Program-made: the position numbers and the translations under genes
The notes under the pieces: model-generated
Seen by the model: only the letters and a program-made list of their open reading frames with translations
Told to the model about the DNA's origin: nothing
Databases searched by the model: none
Source of the DNA: Burhinus oedicnemus
Taxonomy: Eukaryota; Chordata; Aves; Charadriiformes; Burhinidae
Assembly: GCA_008921705.1 (NCBI GenBank)
Contig: VFFE01007650.1
Location: 928,748-992,747, forward strand
Length of the DNA stretch: 64,000 nucleotides
Reading direction: 5' to 3'
In this document: piece by piece, positions 24,561-37,508 of the stretch
Numbering within the stretch: the stretch's first letter is position 1
How the letters are laid out: the number at the start of each line of letters is the position of its first letter

Positions 24561-25200
24561 AAAACCGCAAAAATCAACTTACTTGAAGATTAAAATAATA
24601 AAAATGAGATTAAATTTGGTGGTAGAGAATTAGGGTATACACTTATAGACCTGAAGCAGGAGGATTTTCTCACCTTTCCAGTGGTTTGTCTATCAGCAAG
24701 GATAAAAAGAAAAGAGCACCAGGACCTGTGAACAAGTTGCACATTGGCTCGGAACCATCAGTGATTTTCCATATCAGGAAAAGCTGAGGAATCCTAAAGT
24801 CCATCCAGCAAGTATAAATGGAAAGAGATAGAGAAGTATTAATGCATTTATGTGTTGAAAAAAAAAGTCACATTGGAAGATGTGTGGAGGAAGGCTACTG
24901 GAATTTGCAGCAGAGGGAAACTTTATTTACAAAGGGGCAGTAAAAGAGATTTGTTATCTAACCTAGGAAAAGCAAAGTTTAGAATGGGTATGATTGTTAG
25001 CTCTAGATACATCAGGTGCACAAATTCCAGTAAAGAGAGAAGCTATTTAAGTCAAAGGACAGCATTGGCAAATGAGTCTAAAATGGTAAATTAATACTTT
25101 TTGATTAATGGATAAAAAAGGCTGTTTGGCAATAAAAACAGTGAGGTTCTGGAACTGTTCCCAGTCGTATAGTCTCTCGAGTAAAATAGCTTTAAAATGT

Positions 25201-28200
25201 AGTTTGATTGTTCCATAAAATAGATCAGAAGACAGAGTTGCCAGCTATGTCAAGGTGCTCAATTCAATGATCCAAAGTTTGCAGCCTTGGGAGCAGAGTG
25301 TGAACTTGAAACTTGGTTGGCCACATCTTCTCAGCATCCTTTGCCACCAGTACTCAATCACAGTGTATTTATTCCCACCACTACTAAATGTGTAAATGTC
25401 AAGCTGTTATCTTATCCATTGATGGTCTGTAGTTGGTGTTTCCATATCTTGTTCTAACATGTGCTCTGGCCTCTTTATAAGATTAGACCATGCAGTCAAA
25501 CTGGAAAAAATGTGCGTACGTAGTGGGCTTAGACATTCAACTCCTTTAAACAATCTGGACCAAAGCAACTTGTCCAAGATAACATGGGAAGTCTGTCGCA
25601 GAGTAGGAAATCAAGTAGAAACCTAATGGTCATCTTTCTGTGGGAATTCATTAGGGACCTAGAAGAACTAAGTTCAAATCTCTTTGTAAGGGCAGTCTTA
25701 CATCTTGGATGAGAAATGTTGCCCTAGGTCTGAAAATTTTTCTAATAACAGTGTGGTAAATAGATTTGTTTCCCATTTTAATGAACTGCTGTTTTCCAAT
25801 AAAATACACTTCATTGAAAATCTTCCAAACAGCTTTTACTCCAACATCTTAACCACTGGGGTGTGGGCTGTTTTGGAGAACAAGAAAGACTGTCTCTTGT
25901 ATTTTAAATTAAATATTTCAAAGGATGTCATTTTTATTCTATTATAAAATGAAACCAAATGTTCAAACTTTACCATTTTTCTTAAAACGGTATTCTTATT
26001 TTCCATCCAGGAACATTCCAGCTGCCATTTGACTCACTAGGCCATGCTTCTTAAGAGTAGATGAAATGAAGTAAACTACAAAATTCTCAGCAAAGCTGGT
26101 ATCAGTATTTCTACAGTATCTTTGTGGCTGAGGCTCAGGACTAGCTTCCTAGCAAAAATGAATTGGTTATTTAGTGTAAAGGGAAGGCAGTATTTGGTAC
26201 TGACTCTATCATTCCTTTCAGTCACAATTACTTTTCCAAAGATCAAATCTAAAAATAAAAAGATGGAAGCATAATAAAAGTCTTCAGAACTCTTAGAAAG
26301 ATACACTTTCTGACTTCTCTGTCTCTCTTCATTTGTACTCCTGACTTTTGTCTCCTCATAAATTTATTGTCAATCATCAGCTTTTTTTTGCCAAAAGGTG
26401 AAATCAAAGCATATTTAGTAATAAAATAATCCCACCAATGCTTAAGTAGAAAGCTGTAGAAACATTGAGTGTTGTCTTGATGTAAAAACTGAATATCAAT
26501 GTTTGCTGAGTTGCCAGCAGGTAAAACTCCACTTGGACAAAGGGAAAGAAGAAAACTGTATTCTACTCTGTACATTAACAGTTTTTACAGTGAATCCTGG
26601 GATACTGGATACTTATTTTGAGGACTAGTTTCTTGAATCACAAGGATTTAATCCTTCATTTCTAATGACAGATCTAGCCCTCGTATGAAATAAGTAATTC
26701 TTGCACCTCAGTGCTTTCCTAGATATTAAATTAAACTTGGTTAATGGAATTTTTTTCAATCAATTCGTTAGAAATCATGCAGCCACAATACTTCCCTCTT
26801 GCTGCCAGCAACAAAGTCATTTTGCCTTAATCACAATCGCATAATTATTGCATGATATCTCTATATGGAAGCTGTGAGGTTATCTGACTATGCAACAATG
26901 CATATCTGAATATATTTAACATGGTTACATTTCTTTTCAATTTTTTTCATTTTTAAGGCTCTGACTTTGTAATAGTATGCTTTATTTCTGATTTTTTCCA
27001 TGTGCATCTTACCCTCTAATGTTTGATATATGCTTTCACCCTCGATTCTTGGTTTTGAACAGCTGGCTATGACATGGCACAGAAGTACTAGATAAGAGGT
27101 GGTATCACCTCTAGGAGCTCAGGAAGAGATGTTGTGTCAGTGAAATGCTCTGTACGACAACTTTCGGCCCAAGAGCTGTCTGCCACCTTCTGCCGCTGCA
27201 GTCATTTCTGTCAGTGGGCCTTGGTGGTAATGGTGAGTCATAGGTATGCATCCTCTTCCCTCTGTTTTGGAATCTTATTTCTTCGAGGGAAGTAGCAAGA
27301 AAACAGTTCTTGCACTTCAAGTCCATGGCTGAGCTTGAAAAATTTGAAAGACTGTCAGTGTTGTGTCTTGTTACACTTAAAGTATCAGCTCAGAGGAAGA
27401 AGAGGCTGCCCAGAGAAATACACCTCTCTGACATGTTTCTGGGTCTGGACCAGTAGAAAATACATGTGCCCAAGTAACACGGGTGACAAAATCCTATGAG
27501 AAAGGTGACTTTTCTACACCCATTACAGATGACATAGTGCTGTATCTACTGACAGTGATATTGCAACATTATGCTGGAAAATAAAAACCAAAAGCAAAGC
27601 CCCTTAGCACCTATGGTCACTGTACATCTGATGGAAAAGACAAAGAAACCAACATACCGGTAACCTACATTGCTCAGTCTCAGCATCCCTGCTGTGGAGT
27701 CTTCAGTGATACTCAATGGTCATGTATCATATATTTTGTGATGTGGATAACCTCATTTTCCCCTTCAACAGGGCAAACTCACACAGGTAGAAAGTGTCCT
27801 CATGGAACAGCAAAAAGGGTTCAAAAATGACCTTTAGTCATAATAGATTTAATGGAAACTTCCCAAGCCATCTTTCTCTCCTTTTCATCTTTGTTGAAAT
27901 CACCATAAACGTCAAACTTGGTAAAGGACATTCCAAAATACGGCATAGCTGTGGAATGTAATCAGCTATGCCACAAAGAATGGGCAAAGGCTGTGGTTAA
28001 AAGAGAATCTTGGTAGTGAACACTAGTCAGCATCAACTGGGAGCTAACGCTCATGCTTTCCAAGCTCACAACTTGGCCTTGCAAGCAGCTGAATATGTTT
28101 GTCAGTGCAATAGGGTGGTGCTGAGTAAATTATACACTGATTTGGTAGCACTGCCTAGTATTAAGGCTGCAAATGTTTCCTGTTATAAGACCTAGTTGCT

Positions 28201-30684
28201 TATACTTTTGCCAAACTAACTGTTTAGGTTGAAATTTTTCATGGATGGCATTTGCTTTATGAAGAAATCTTTTGGAAAATTTCAGCCAAAATATTTCTGC
28301 TGTGAAGCAAGGAAAAACACGCTATTTTTTGCTGTTAAGAAAACAATCCTGTAACCTTTACTTTGGCGGCTCTTGCGCCCTCCTCATATGCTGGAGGAGG
28401 AATTTGACATTTGGCAAAAGGGTGATCTGTGTGTCACTGATGTGCTTTTTGCTATCTGTACAAGAAACCACCCATAATGTAAATCTTGGAAAAGTCCAAT
28501 TTGTATGAACTCACTAAAATTTTGCAAAAGCTTGAACACAAAAATCCCAGAAGTTTCTGTTCTTACTGAGCATACTCAAGCTCTCCCCCATTTCTGAAAC
28601 TGTCTGTCTATGTGTCATTCCCAAAAAACAATAGGCTGTGCTGGTTCTCCTCTTACTTGAATGGTTTGTTCACTAACCCCATCATGGGACTGTGCCACAT
28701 ATACTTGAAGGATTCTGGGCTTTTCTTAACATGGTTATTTGCAGGCTCGGATGGGGCCAGATATCAGAAAGGAGAGAAAGAAGTTCCACTTCTGCTGTGA
28801 ATGATCCACTTGCTGACACCCAGCAAGTGTCACAGGAGAAGACGCCTTACGCAAAGGTGCACAGGACAGGAGCTGAACATAAGACAGCACAGAAATAGAA
28901 CAAGCAAAAGAGGTGGATGCTGGTGCAGAGCTGAGACTAGTAGAAGATGGAAACTCAGGCTGGCTGGTCAAAAAGCTATGACTTGAAACTAAGGAAGGAA
29001 ATACAGAGGCAAAACAAAATCCATGTGAAATTTCGGGTAAAAGAGTCTGGGTGGCAGAGTTGCATTTCTTGTAACTAAAAATTACCAGGACAGATTGAAG
29101 GATGTTTGGGTTAAAAAGCAGGAGTCTATGAATAGTAAAGACCAGATGAAAATCTTATAAAGGAGTCAGACTTCTGAGGAAAATAATGTTTCTGAGGAGA
29201 AAGTAACTCCTTTAGTATTGTCTCCTTTTCAGCATGGAATAAGAGGTGTTACAGTGACCTGTCAAGGCCACTGCCATTGTATGTCATGTTTCTGTACCAC
29301 TGGTCCATACTTGGGACAGCAACCTATTATTGCTATCCCTCACTTCGTTAGCTCAAGCATCAAAATTAGGGGCAGATTTACAGGTAACAAGGAAAAGCAA
29401 AAGACCTGTTACCAGCAGGCAAAACACATTATGCAGGAGTCCACACATCAATTAGGAAAAAATATTAGGGACTCACAAGCTGAAAACGGTTTAAAATTTC
29501 TGATCTAAAGGTTGCAGCTTTTCTGACAGTCCACGTGGACATTACACAATGAAATTTATAGTTTTCAGTTTGCTTTTTATAACCTATGGAAATTGCATAA
29601 ATATGATAAAATAATAACCTAAAGTTGCAAAGTCAGGTTTTTAGTAAACCATCTCCATTATTATCCAATTTTGCTTCTCTATCAATGTAAGCCTTCCTCA
29701 TGTGTTAAATAAGATAAGGATTCTGTATGAAAAATAGTAAATGATGATTGAATCAGCCATCACTTCCTAACACATAAACATAAACTGGGCAAATATTTTC
29801 AGCATTTCATAATTTTGAGTGATTTTGCAACTTAAATGCAAAGTTTAAAGCTCTGTTTTAGCAGGAGCTTTTCATCTCTCTCTCTCCTCCAAATAACAGA
29901 CCGATAGGGTTACCAAGTTAAAAACACAGGAGTCAGAGATGTCCAAAGATTAAACTAAGTACATGACCTTAACTCTGCCTGGTGCTGTGTAAATAACACA
30001 ACAAAGTTTTTTCCACTTAGCAAAACATTGCTTTAAGATAGTATGTAGTAGTTCTGAATTTCTGTTACCTAATGTACATACAACCTGAATCCTTTATTTC
30101 TTTTCTTCTTAGTTTAATTGTCTTGTTTGTCTTCCTAATTTATCCACTTCAACATCTACTATTCATGTATTTCTAAGAACACTGAAATTCATGGCTTAAA
30201 GGTGTAACAAAACTTCTGTCACAGATTTAGGTGGATGTACCTTTTCTTGTACTGTAATGTACTAATTTTGTGTATTTGTAAACTGCATTTGTTCTACAAT
30301 CTTTCAAGATTAAAGAACTGTCAGAGTAGTGAGGGAGAAGAAGAAATGTCAGTTGTGAGGGACAATGTCATATAAATCCTGTATAAAATTTATGATAACA
30401 AGTATACCACTGAATATTGCAATAATAATGACCCCACTTGAAAAAAATTATGAAAGCCTTATGAGGACTTACAGCAGTGATAAAAATAGGGAGTTTAGCA
30501 TTGGTTTTTAATAAAAATTTTAACAGTCTGTTGCCAGTAAATGTTATATTTGGCTCATTTAAAACTCAAAAAAATCCTGGTATCCATGCGATATGCAATG
30601 TATCCATGTGATACATCCAATAGATGACAGTGGCATACAAATCAGTCATATAGCTTCCTACACTGCTCATTACTGAATATTTAT
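25201..30684. other. Unassigned AT-rich DNA
   Basis: No gene, RNA gene or recognised repeat is visible over about 5.5 kb. Short frames on both strands have no family resemblance. The stretch 28740-29110 is purine-rich on the plus strand and could be a decayed repeat, but I could not match it to CR1 blocks. Confidence 0.5.
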
Positions 30685-31050
30685 CACAGAATCATAAAGT
30701 GGTTGAGGTTCGAAGGGACCTCTGGAGGTCATCTGGTCCAAACTTCCTGCTCAATCAGAGCCACCTAAAGCATGTTGCCCAGACTCAGATCCAGACTGCT
30801 TTTGAATACCTCCAAGGATGGGGACTCCACAACCTCTCAGGGCAATCTGTGAGAGTGCTCAGTCGCCCTCACAGTAAAAAAGTTTCTCCTGATGTTCGGA
30901 GGGAACCTCTTGGGCTTCAGTTTGTGCCCATTGCCTCTGGTTCTGTCACTGGGTACCCCTGCAAAGAGCCTGGTTCCTTGTTCTGTACACCCTTCCTTCC
31001 TATAATGTATTTATATACATTAATAAGATCCCCCTCATACATATGGAAGG
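30685..31050 (-). mobile_element. CR1 LINE 3' fragment
   Basis: On the minus strand this is the last part of CR1 ORF2 plus the 3' UTR. The 3' terminus is CACAGAATCATAAAG at 30685, followed by the conserved CR1 tail (GGGACCTCTGGAGGTCATCT). Blocks corresponding to the RTRGNG and ARRNFFL-like segments can be followed to about 30960. The coding frame is broken. The plus-strand open frame at 30699-31073 is an antisense reading of this element and not a gene. Confidence 0.9.
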
Positions 31051-34000
31051 AATTGTTCTTATCTATGAATTAAACCATAAAGGAAAATTATATGTATATT
31101 TAGAGTGCCCTATATGTTATCCACTTCAAATATTTTGACCATGCAAGTGAATGACTTTCAAATGTTAATAACGTTGTCATATTTCTTGTAGCTTTCAGAA
31201 AGCAAAAAAGATAGCTTGCAGATTCAACCTAGTTATATTTTTTCTTCTTAAATTTTACTAAGGCTTTTTAAACAAACATTTAAAGGAGAGAAATTTTTTT
31301 TTCTTCTTAAAATTATTTTTAAAAATGCTTTATGTTCAGAGTTTACTTTAGCATTTTTAACAACGGTATTGCAAACTACATTTCTGTCCACAATTTTTTT
31401 AATGGCCAAGAAAGAAAAGTTTTGAATAGCGGGAAGCCGAATGGAAATGTTACCACATCCCAAAAAATTGTGTTGCACTGGGTGTCTGCTTTCTAGAATA
31501 ACAGCAGTTGCCACATAAGTGCTTAAGTACGATTTTCTTAAATTATATACTGAAATGTTATAAATTACACTTCCATATGAACACTACTATGTAGGCACAG
31601 ACAACCGTTTCTGACTGAAATGAAAATACTTTAACACTTGATTTGCTGCCGAAAGGGACTGTAAACAGGTGTGGCCACAAAGCATTCTAAACACAAAGTA
31701 GGCACTGCTCTGGCCTGTGTTGCCATCCTTGGATTTATTTTCCATGATACTTTAAAATAACATCAATAAATCATAACTGGCAGCCTAAACTTTCCTATGA
31801 ACCTCTCTTTTCCTGAGAATTTTGTATAATTAACCATGACCTTGTTTTCCATTGCTTCCAAGAGACATTAAATTATTTTACTCTCCAGAATTGAACCTTG
31901 TATTATTTTTCCTGGTCTGTATCACTGTGACTCACCCCACAAACCTAGTTTTCTATGGCAGTTCGTGGGCTGTGATTGGATTTGCCAGTAAGCAGCCAAA
32001 GAAACTCAATCCTAGTAAAAGTTGTGAGATTTTCCCACATGGATATGGAGACTGAGAACCTGGATCTCGGAACTGGGAGGGCTAATTTGCACAAAAGCTG
32101 AGACAAAGACGAGTCTACAGCGTCTTCTAACCTCCTCCTCAAGGTAGCCAGAAGCTGATTTTAAACCTAGAGTAGGTTAAAAGCCTTCATATTTGTGACA
32201 TATAGATACTCAAAAACTGAGAAGCACCACGAAAAATAGACAAATCTGTCCTAATACCAACTCACACACAGATGGGCACTATGAATACTTCTCCCTCTGC
32301 TGATTTATAAGATTTTGTTGCAGTCTTCCTGAATCTAAAGAAGAGATGTTAATGAAGGAGCTCAACAGAAGTTCAAACTAAGCATAAAGCAGAGGCAGGG
32401 AAGGAAATAACCATTCCTCTTTGGTTGCACATGCTGTCCCAGTGCCCCGTACAGGCTACTTGAGAGGTTGAGATCCTTCCAGCTTGGACAAGAAAAGAAG
32501 GCAGTACTGCAGACCTCACACTTGCACCCCACAGTCCAAGAAAAGAAATGAGGTGTCTCCCTTAAGCATAATAAGAAGGACATACCTCAAGAAAAATTCT
32601 GATCAAAGCAGCTCAAAGGGTGGGACACTGATTCTTCTGAGATAATCAACAAACTGAAGCAGCTATAGAAGAATGACTGATTTTTAAGTACAGACATGAG
32701 TTTATGTCTTATTCTTTTCCTTCAGAGCTGTCTAATCTGCAAATAATTTTTAATGATGTCCTTGATAAAACCAGTGTGTTCTAGTTTAGTCTAGCAATAA
32801 AGTGATTTCTCTGTGGTCTAACAAGGACAGGGCACATGTTCCTTCGAGAATGGTGAATGAATCAAAGAAGGGAAACAGCAAACTTTCAGTGTGTCTTTTG
32901 AAGTGGGGATCTGCAATCAACCTCACTGAAGTAGGAATGATGTAAGAACAATGTAGGAATGATGTAGGCTGACATAGGAATCGTGGACATTCATATCTAC
33001 CATTGTACTACGCTGCCTTAGGTGAGGGATAATCAGGACATGTTTGGCAAGAAACAAAAGGGATGTTAAAATGGCTTCTGCCACAAGGAATGAAGGTTTT
33101 AATCAATTCATCAGTCTCTGCCCGGTTTCACTGGCCTCCACTGGGATTACTTTAGTAGCCAAGTGTTGCTGAAATGAAAGGGCACTATGAAAAGTTTTAC
33201 ACAGTCCTATTACCTGTGAGAGCAGATAACTTAATCCAGTCAAAGAAATTCTTCCACACTGTTTTTCTTATACTATTCATACCCCTCTCCTCTTTCGTGT
33301 TGCTTCTCCAGTTATAATTCCTGTATGTGTAGCTGGACAGTAAGCCAGCTTTAAATACGTTCTGGTTAGCAGACTCTGTGGTAAGCATCTTGCCTATGTT
33401 GACAGGTACACAGAGTCATCATAAGATCTGCCTGTCTCTTAATGAGGAACAGAGCTTACACTGCACTGGAAGCCATTGATAGACAATAGCACAGGACTGG
33501 CTTTGTTGATCAAGCTCTCCCTCCTCAGAGGAAGCATGTATCAACACAACCACATGCCAACCTGTCTGTACAGCTTCTACACAGCTCACTTGGACCCACC
33601 AGCCCAGACTCTGGAAGAGGTGGTCTGTGCTTCTCTGCACCTGAATATAGATGCACCTTAACTCCCAGCTTCAGAAGAATTGGATTTTGAGTTACTGGGG
33701 AAGTAGGATTGTTTTCTCCAGTATTTCTCCAGTAAATTTCCTATTATTCTTTGCTGCTGTGTCAAACAGGTTTACCTGCTGTTCCAGGCATCCATCTCAA
33801 TAGGTACGGGTAACCAGATGCAGAATATGTATCTTTAAGTCAATAGAAAACGATGTTTCAATTGTCAAAAAAGCAGTCATAACACTAATTGAAGTTCAAA
33901 CATTTTTGATGGTTTATGTTAAAAGTAATCTCACACACGGTATTTTACTTCTCTCAGCCACTTGACTTTTAAAATTAGATGTTATTTATATATGGTATTT

Positions 34001-34256
34001 GATGGCAAAGCCATGTGGAGGCTCTTTGTGTTCATATGTGACTGAAGGGCAAAACACTCCCCACTCTGAGTAAAAGAAGGACAACATGCTAGCTTAGCTA
34101 GAGAAAAAGTTACTGAATGCCAGGGTGGTGGCTGTATTAGCTAGCATAGCATAATAACTCATGTACCCTGTATTTCTTACCCACTTTGTTTTCTGAAAGA
34201 TTTGTGCCCAGGACATTGTTAGATGTGCCAGTAAATCAGGCATAAGATCATACATT
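31051..34256. other. Unassigned AT-rich DNA
   Basis: No gene or known repeat is seen. Overlapping frames on opposite strands at 33419-33661 have no recognisable domain. Confidence 0.55.
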
Positions 34257-34656
34257 AGAATCATAGAATCATAGAATTGTTTAGGCTGGAAAAGACCTTT
34301 AAGATCATCTAGTGCAACCATTGACCTTACTCTACCAGGTCTGCCACTAAACCATGTCTCTAAGCACCACATCTACACGACTTTTAAACACATCTAGGGA
34401 TGGTGACTCAACCACCTGCCTGGGCAGCCTGTTCCAATCTTTGATAACTCTTTCAGTGAAGAATTTTTTCCTAATGTCCAGCCTAAACCTCCCCTGGCGC
34501 AACTTGAACCCATTTCCTCTTGTCCTATCACTAGTTACTTGGGAGAAGAGATGAGCTCCCATCTCACTACAACCTCCTTTCAGGTAGTTGTAGGGAGCAA
34601 TAAGGTCTCCCCTCAGCCTTCTCTTCTCCAGACTAAACAATCCTAATTCCTTCAGC
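34257..34656 (-). mobile_element. Young CR1 LINE 3' fragment, copy A
   Basis: A 5'-truncated CR1 lies on the minus strand. The 3' end carries repeated octamers (ATTCTATG read on the minus strand) at 34257-34280. The coding part is open and ends with [20 protein letters not shown] and a short tail. Over about 370 bases it differs at only about seven positions from copy B at 36911-37508, by eye. It stops at the [13 protein letters not shown] block, earlier than copy B. Confidence 0.95.
34347..34656 (-). pseudogene. CR1 ORF2 C-terminal fragment, copy A
   Basis: About 100 codons of the ORF2 C-terminus remain open from [20 protein letters not shown] to the natural stop. There is no catalytic domain. 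The start methionine is created by flanking sequence at the truncation point. Confidence 0.85.
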
Positions 34657-36910
34657 ACTGAACTGGAGAATGAATGCTTGATAAGGCAGCATTACTCCTC
34701 CTCTGGCCTGCTAAAGGAGAAAAGGATCCTGATGCAAAACTAGCATGTTATCACACTATCAAAGGCTGCATCCACAAGCAAACATAATTCTGCTTTTTAT
34801 AACTTTTAACTGTTTAACTTTGCAATAATATTCTTTTGAAGTTTGAATATGGGAGTAGTGCACATGTGGGTTACGCATATTTACCATGAGTCATCACGAA
34901 TACATATCATTTAAACCATTAGAATAATCATGAGGAAATATATGTAACTGTGTTAGTGTTCAGTATATACACCAATGAGTACATGTGGTTTTAGAATATT
35001 TACAAAGTAGATGCCATTGTTGTTACATAAAACAGAAACAGTTTGAATCTGTAATATTACTTGTATACATTTAATCTAACCTGGGGTTTAGTGGGACTGT
35101 CTGTGAAAATAACTCTGTATTAAATCCATCTTTTTACATTCTGGAAAGGATTAAAATTATTTCAACAGAAGAGTGGAGTTAAATTGCTCCGTGGCTTATG
35201 GGGAACAAATATTGCCAGCTGAAATGTCTGGCAACTCAGCTAAGGTTGAAATACCAATACCAACCACAGGCATGCATTTCATCTTCCTCAGGACACTGTT
35301 GAAGAGGAAAGACTGAGGAGTTCTCTTGCAATTGGCTTTATAAAGTCTTTCGTTTAAAAAAGAAATCAGTATCAAACCTATGTTGCTGTCACAACCTGAA
35401 TGATTTATGATTAGGTAGTTCAGGATCATCACAGTCTTTTTACTACATCATCTTTTGAAGTGCCAAAGCACAACTGTAGGAACAATATCGTGAAACACTG
35501 TGAGAACATTGTTTAGTTTAAAGGGCAGTGGCTGCCATTAAGATCTTTTCACTTTTTTCAAGTAGACGATTTCAAATTAGAAGAACATCATAATGATGCT
35601 GCCTAGGCTTCTCCCATCACCACCCCGGCCCCCGTAGAAAAGCTGTTTGTTCTTTGAGGCATGGGTGTTATATTTTTCTACATACATGAAAAAAAGTTAG
35701 AAGCACTGATGATTTATCAGAAATAGTAATTACTACAGAGCATCATTCTTCAGACAAGGAAATAGTTACCCAGAGCTGTTACTACTTTAGTAGCACTTAG
35801 CTTATGTGGAAGAGTCCCTTTATCCTCAGTTCCACCTAGGTTATCTTTTAGTTGTCCAAACCCCACAGCAGTTTGGACAATACCACTTTTGTATACCAAC
35901 TTCCAACTCCAAATAAATATCAGTCCTTCTGATCCCTGTTGGATCCATGTTCCACTGAATAATGTGTTCATCTTTAGCTACAGAACTGCCTACTACTCTC
36001 ATGAGGAACATCACTTTATTAGTTGGGCTGCTAATATCCCTATGGTTTGTGCTCTGTACACCAGTGCTGGCACATGCAGAAATTTCCAAAATAGATGTTA
36101 TGCATTGTATTTCTGTATAAATTCTTACTACTTGGACAACATCAGTTCACCAAGTATGGTTTCTAAGTCATTTAAAAGATCAAAATAGTGTCTTCTTTCT
36201 ATTATGTGAATTCTTAATCACCTGATTTTCTTGATTTAATTCTGATAAACTTTGCAGTGTTTAAATTCTGAATCTTGCATTGTGGTATCACTGGGGTTAT
36301 TTTTCCCAGATCTCAATGAAAACCAATTCTGTTATCTTGAATTCATGTAAATTCTCCAACTAAAATTATAACTGGCTGGTCAGCCTCACAGTCAGGCTCA
36401 AACTCTTCCACAATTATATATTCCTTTTGTATACTTTTTTAAAAAAGAAATCCAGATGTCTTTCTATTTTACTTTCAATCCAGTACCCCACTGTTTTTTG
36501 CATCAGTTTCATGCTGGTCCGACAAATAATGAGCATCAAGGTGGAAGACCAATGAGCGGAGAGTCCCTCTGTGAATAAGGATCTGGCTGAACAATCTTAT
36601 TCAATGATATTCAGAAGTAAGAATTGCAACTATGTACCAAGATTTTAGTGGTTGCTAGGGCTGATGGTGAATTTTTCAAATGAAAACTTTTTTCAGGAAA
36701 TACACGTTCTCTGAAACGCTGTGAAATCCTCTGAAATTCAATATAATTTCTCAGGTCTGGGACAGAATTTGTTGTTAAACACAGCTAAGAGACCTGGTAG
36801 CCCAGAGTAGCCAATAACCCAGTGGGTATAGCCCACAGCTGGGTCGTATGGGAAACTAGACAGCCCACAAGCTGGGCGCTTGCCTCTTCCTTTCAGTATG
36901 TCCTGTTGAT
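34657..36910. other. Unassigned AT-rich DNA between CR1 copies A and B
   Basis: No gene or known repeat is recognised. Overlapping frames at 35750-36188 on both strands have no family resemblance. Confidence 0.55.
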
Positions 36911-37508
36911 CATAGAATCAGGTAGGTTCGAAAAGACCTTTAAGATCATCTAGTCCAACCATTGACCCTACTCTACCAGGTCTGCCACTAAACCATGTCT
37001 CTAAGCACCACATCTACACGACTTTTAAACACATCTAGGGATGGTGACTCAACCACCTGCCTGGGCAGCCTGTTCCAATCTTTGATAACTCTTTCAGTGA
37101 AAAATTTTTTCCTAATGTCCAGCCTAAACCTCCCCTGGCGCAACTTGAACCCATTTCCTCTTGTGCTATTGCTAGTTACTTGGGAGAAGAGATGAGCTCC
37201 CATCTCACTACAACCTCCTTTCAGGTAGTTGTAGAGAGCAATAAGGTCTCCCCTCAGCCTTCTCTTCTCCAGACTAAACAATCCTAATTCCTTCAGCTGC
37301 TCCTTATAAGACATATTCTCCAGATCCCTCACCCGCTTTGTTGCCCTTCTCTGGACACGCTCCAGCACCTCAATGTCCCTCCTATACTGTGGTGCCCAAA
37401 ACTGAACACAGTACTCAAGCTGTGGCCTCACCAGCGCTGAGTACAGGGGCATCATCACTTCCCTACTCCTGCTGGCCACACTATTCTTGATACAGGCCAA
37501 ATGATGCT
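36911..37508 (-). mobile_element. Young CR1 LINE 3' fragment, copy B
   Basis: This is the same subfamily and orientation as copy A, about 2.6 kb away, and extends further 5' to about 37508. The 3' terminus lacks the doubled octamer of copy A and begins CATAGAATCAGGTAGG. The coding part is open along its whole length. The flanks of A and B do not match, so these are two insertions and not a tandem duplication of a larger segment. Confidence 0.95.
36988..37508 (-). pseudogene. CR1 ORF2 C-terminal fragment, copy B
   Basis: This is the best-preserved CR1 coding segment here, uninterrupted for about 173 codons. Blocks in order are [72 protein letters not shown] and [14 protein letters not shown]. 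This region lies C-terminal to the reverse-transcriptase catalytic core, so endonuclease and polymerase residues are missing. The open frame continues into flanking DNA up to 37527, which supplies a fortuitous start. Confidence 0.9.

Larger units (their letters stand above)
24360..25200 (+). mobile_element. Ancient CR1-type LINE fragment
   Basis: The first part encodes the palm of a CR1-like reverse transcriptase: GAPQGSVSRPMLFHIFNIEL and then LTKFVDDTSI, which retains the (F/Y)xDD catalytic box. A CA/TA microsatellite interrupts it directly after the box. Sequence after about 24600 still has the composition and weak block resemblance of a CR1 C-terminal region, but decay makes the right edge uncertain. 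It belongs to the oldest CR1 layer in the window. The reverse-transcriptase part is secure; the 3' part is less so. Confidence 0.7.

Noticed and set aside
28740..29110. Purine-rich stretch considered as a CR1 5' region
   Set aside because: No conserved CR1 ORF1 or ORF2 block could be followed through it.
30699..31073. Plus-strand open frame of 124 codons
   Set aside because: It is the antisense reading of the minus-strand CR1 fragment at 30685-31050.
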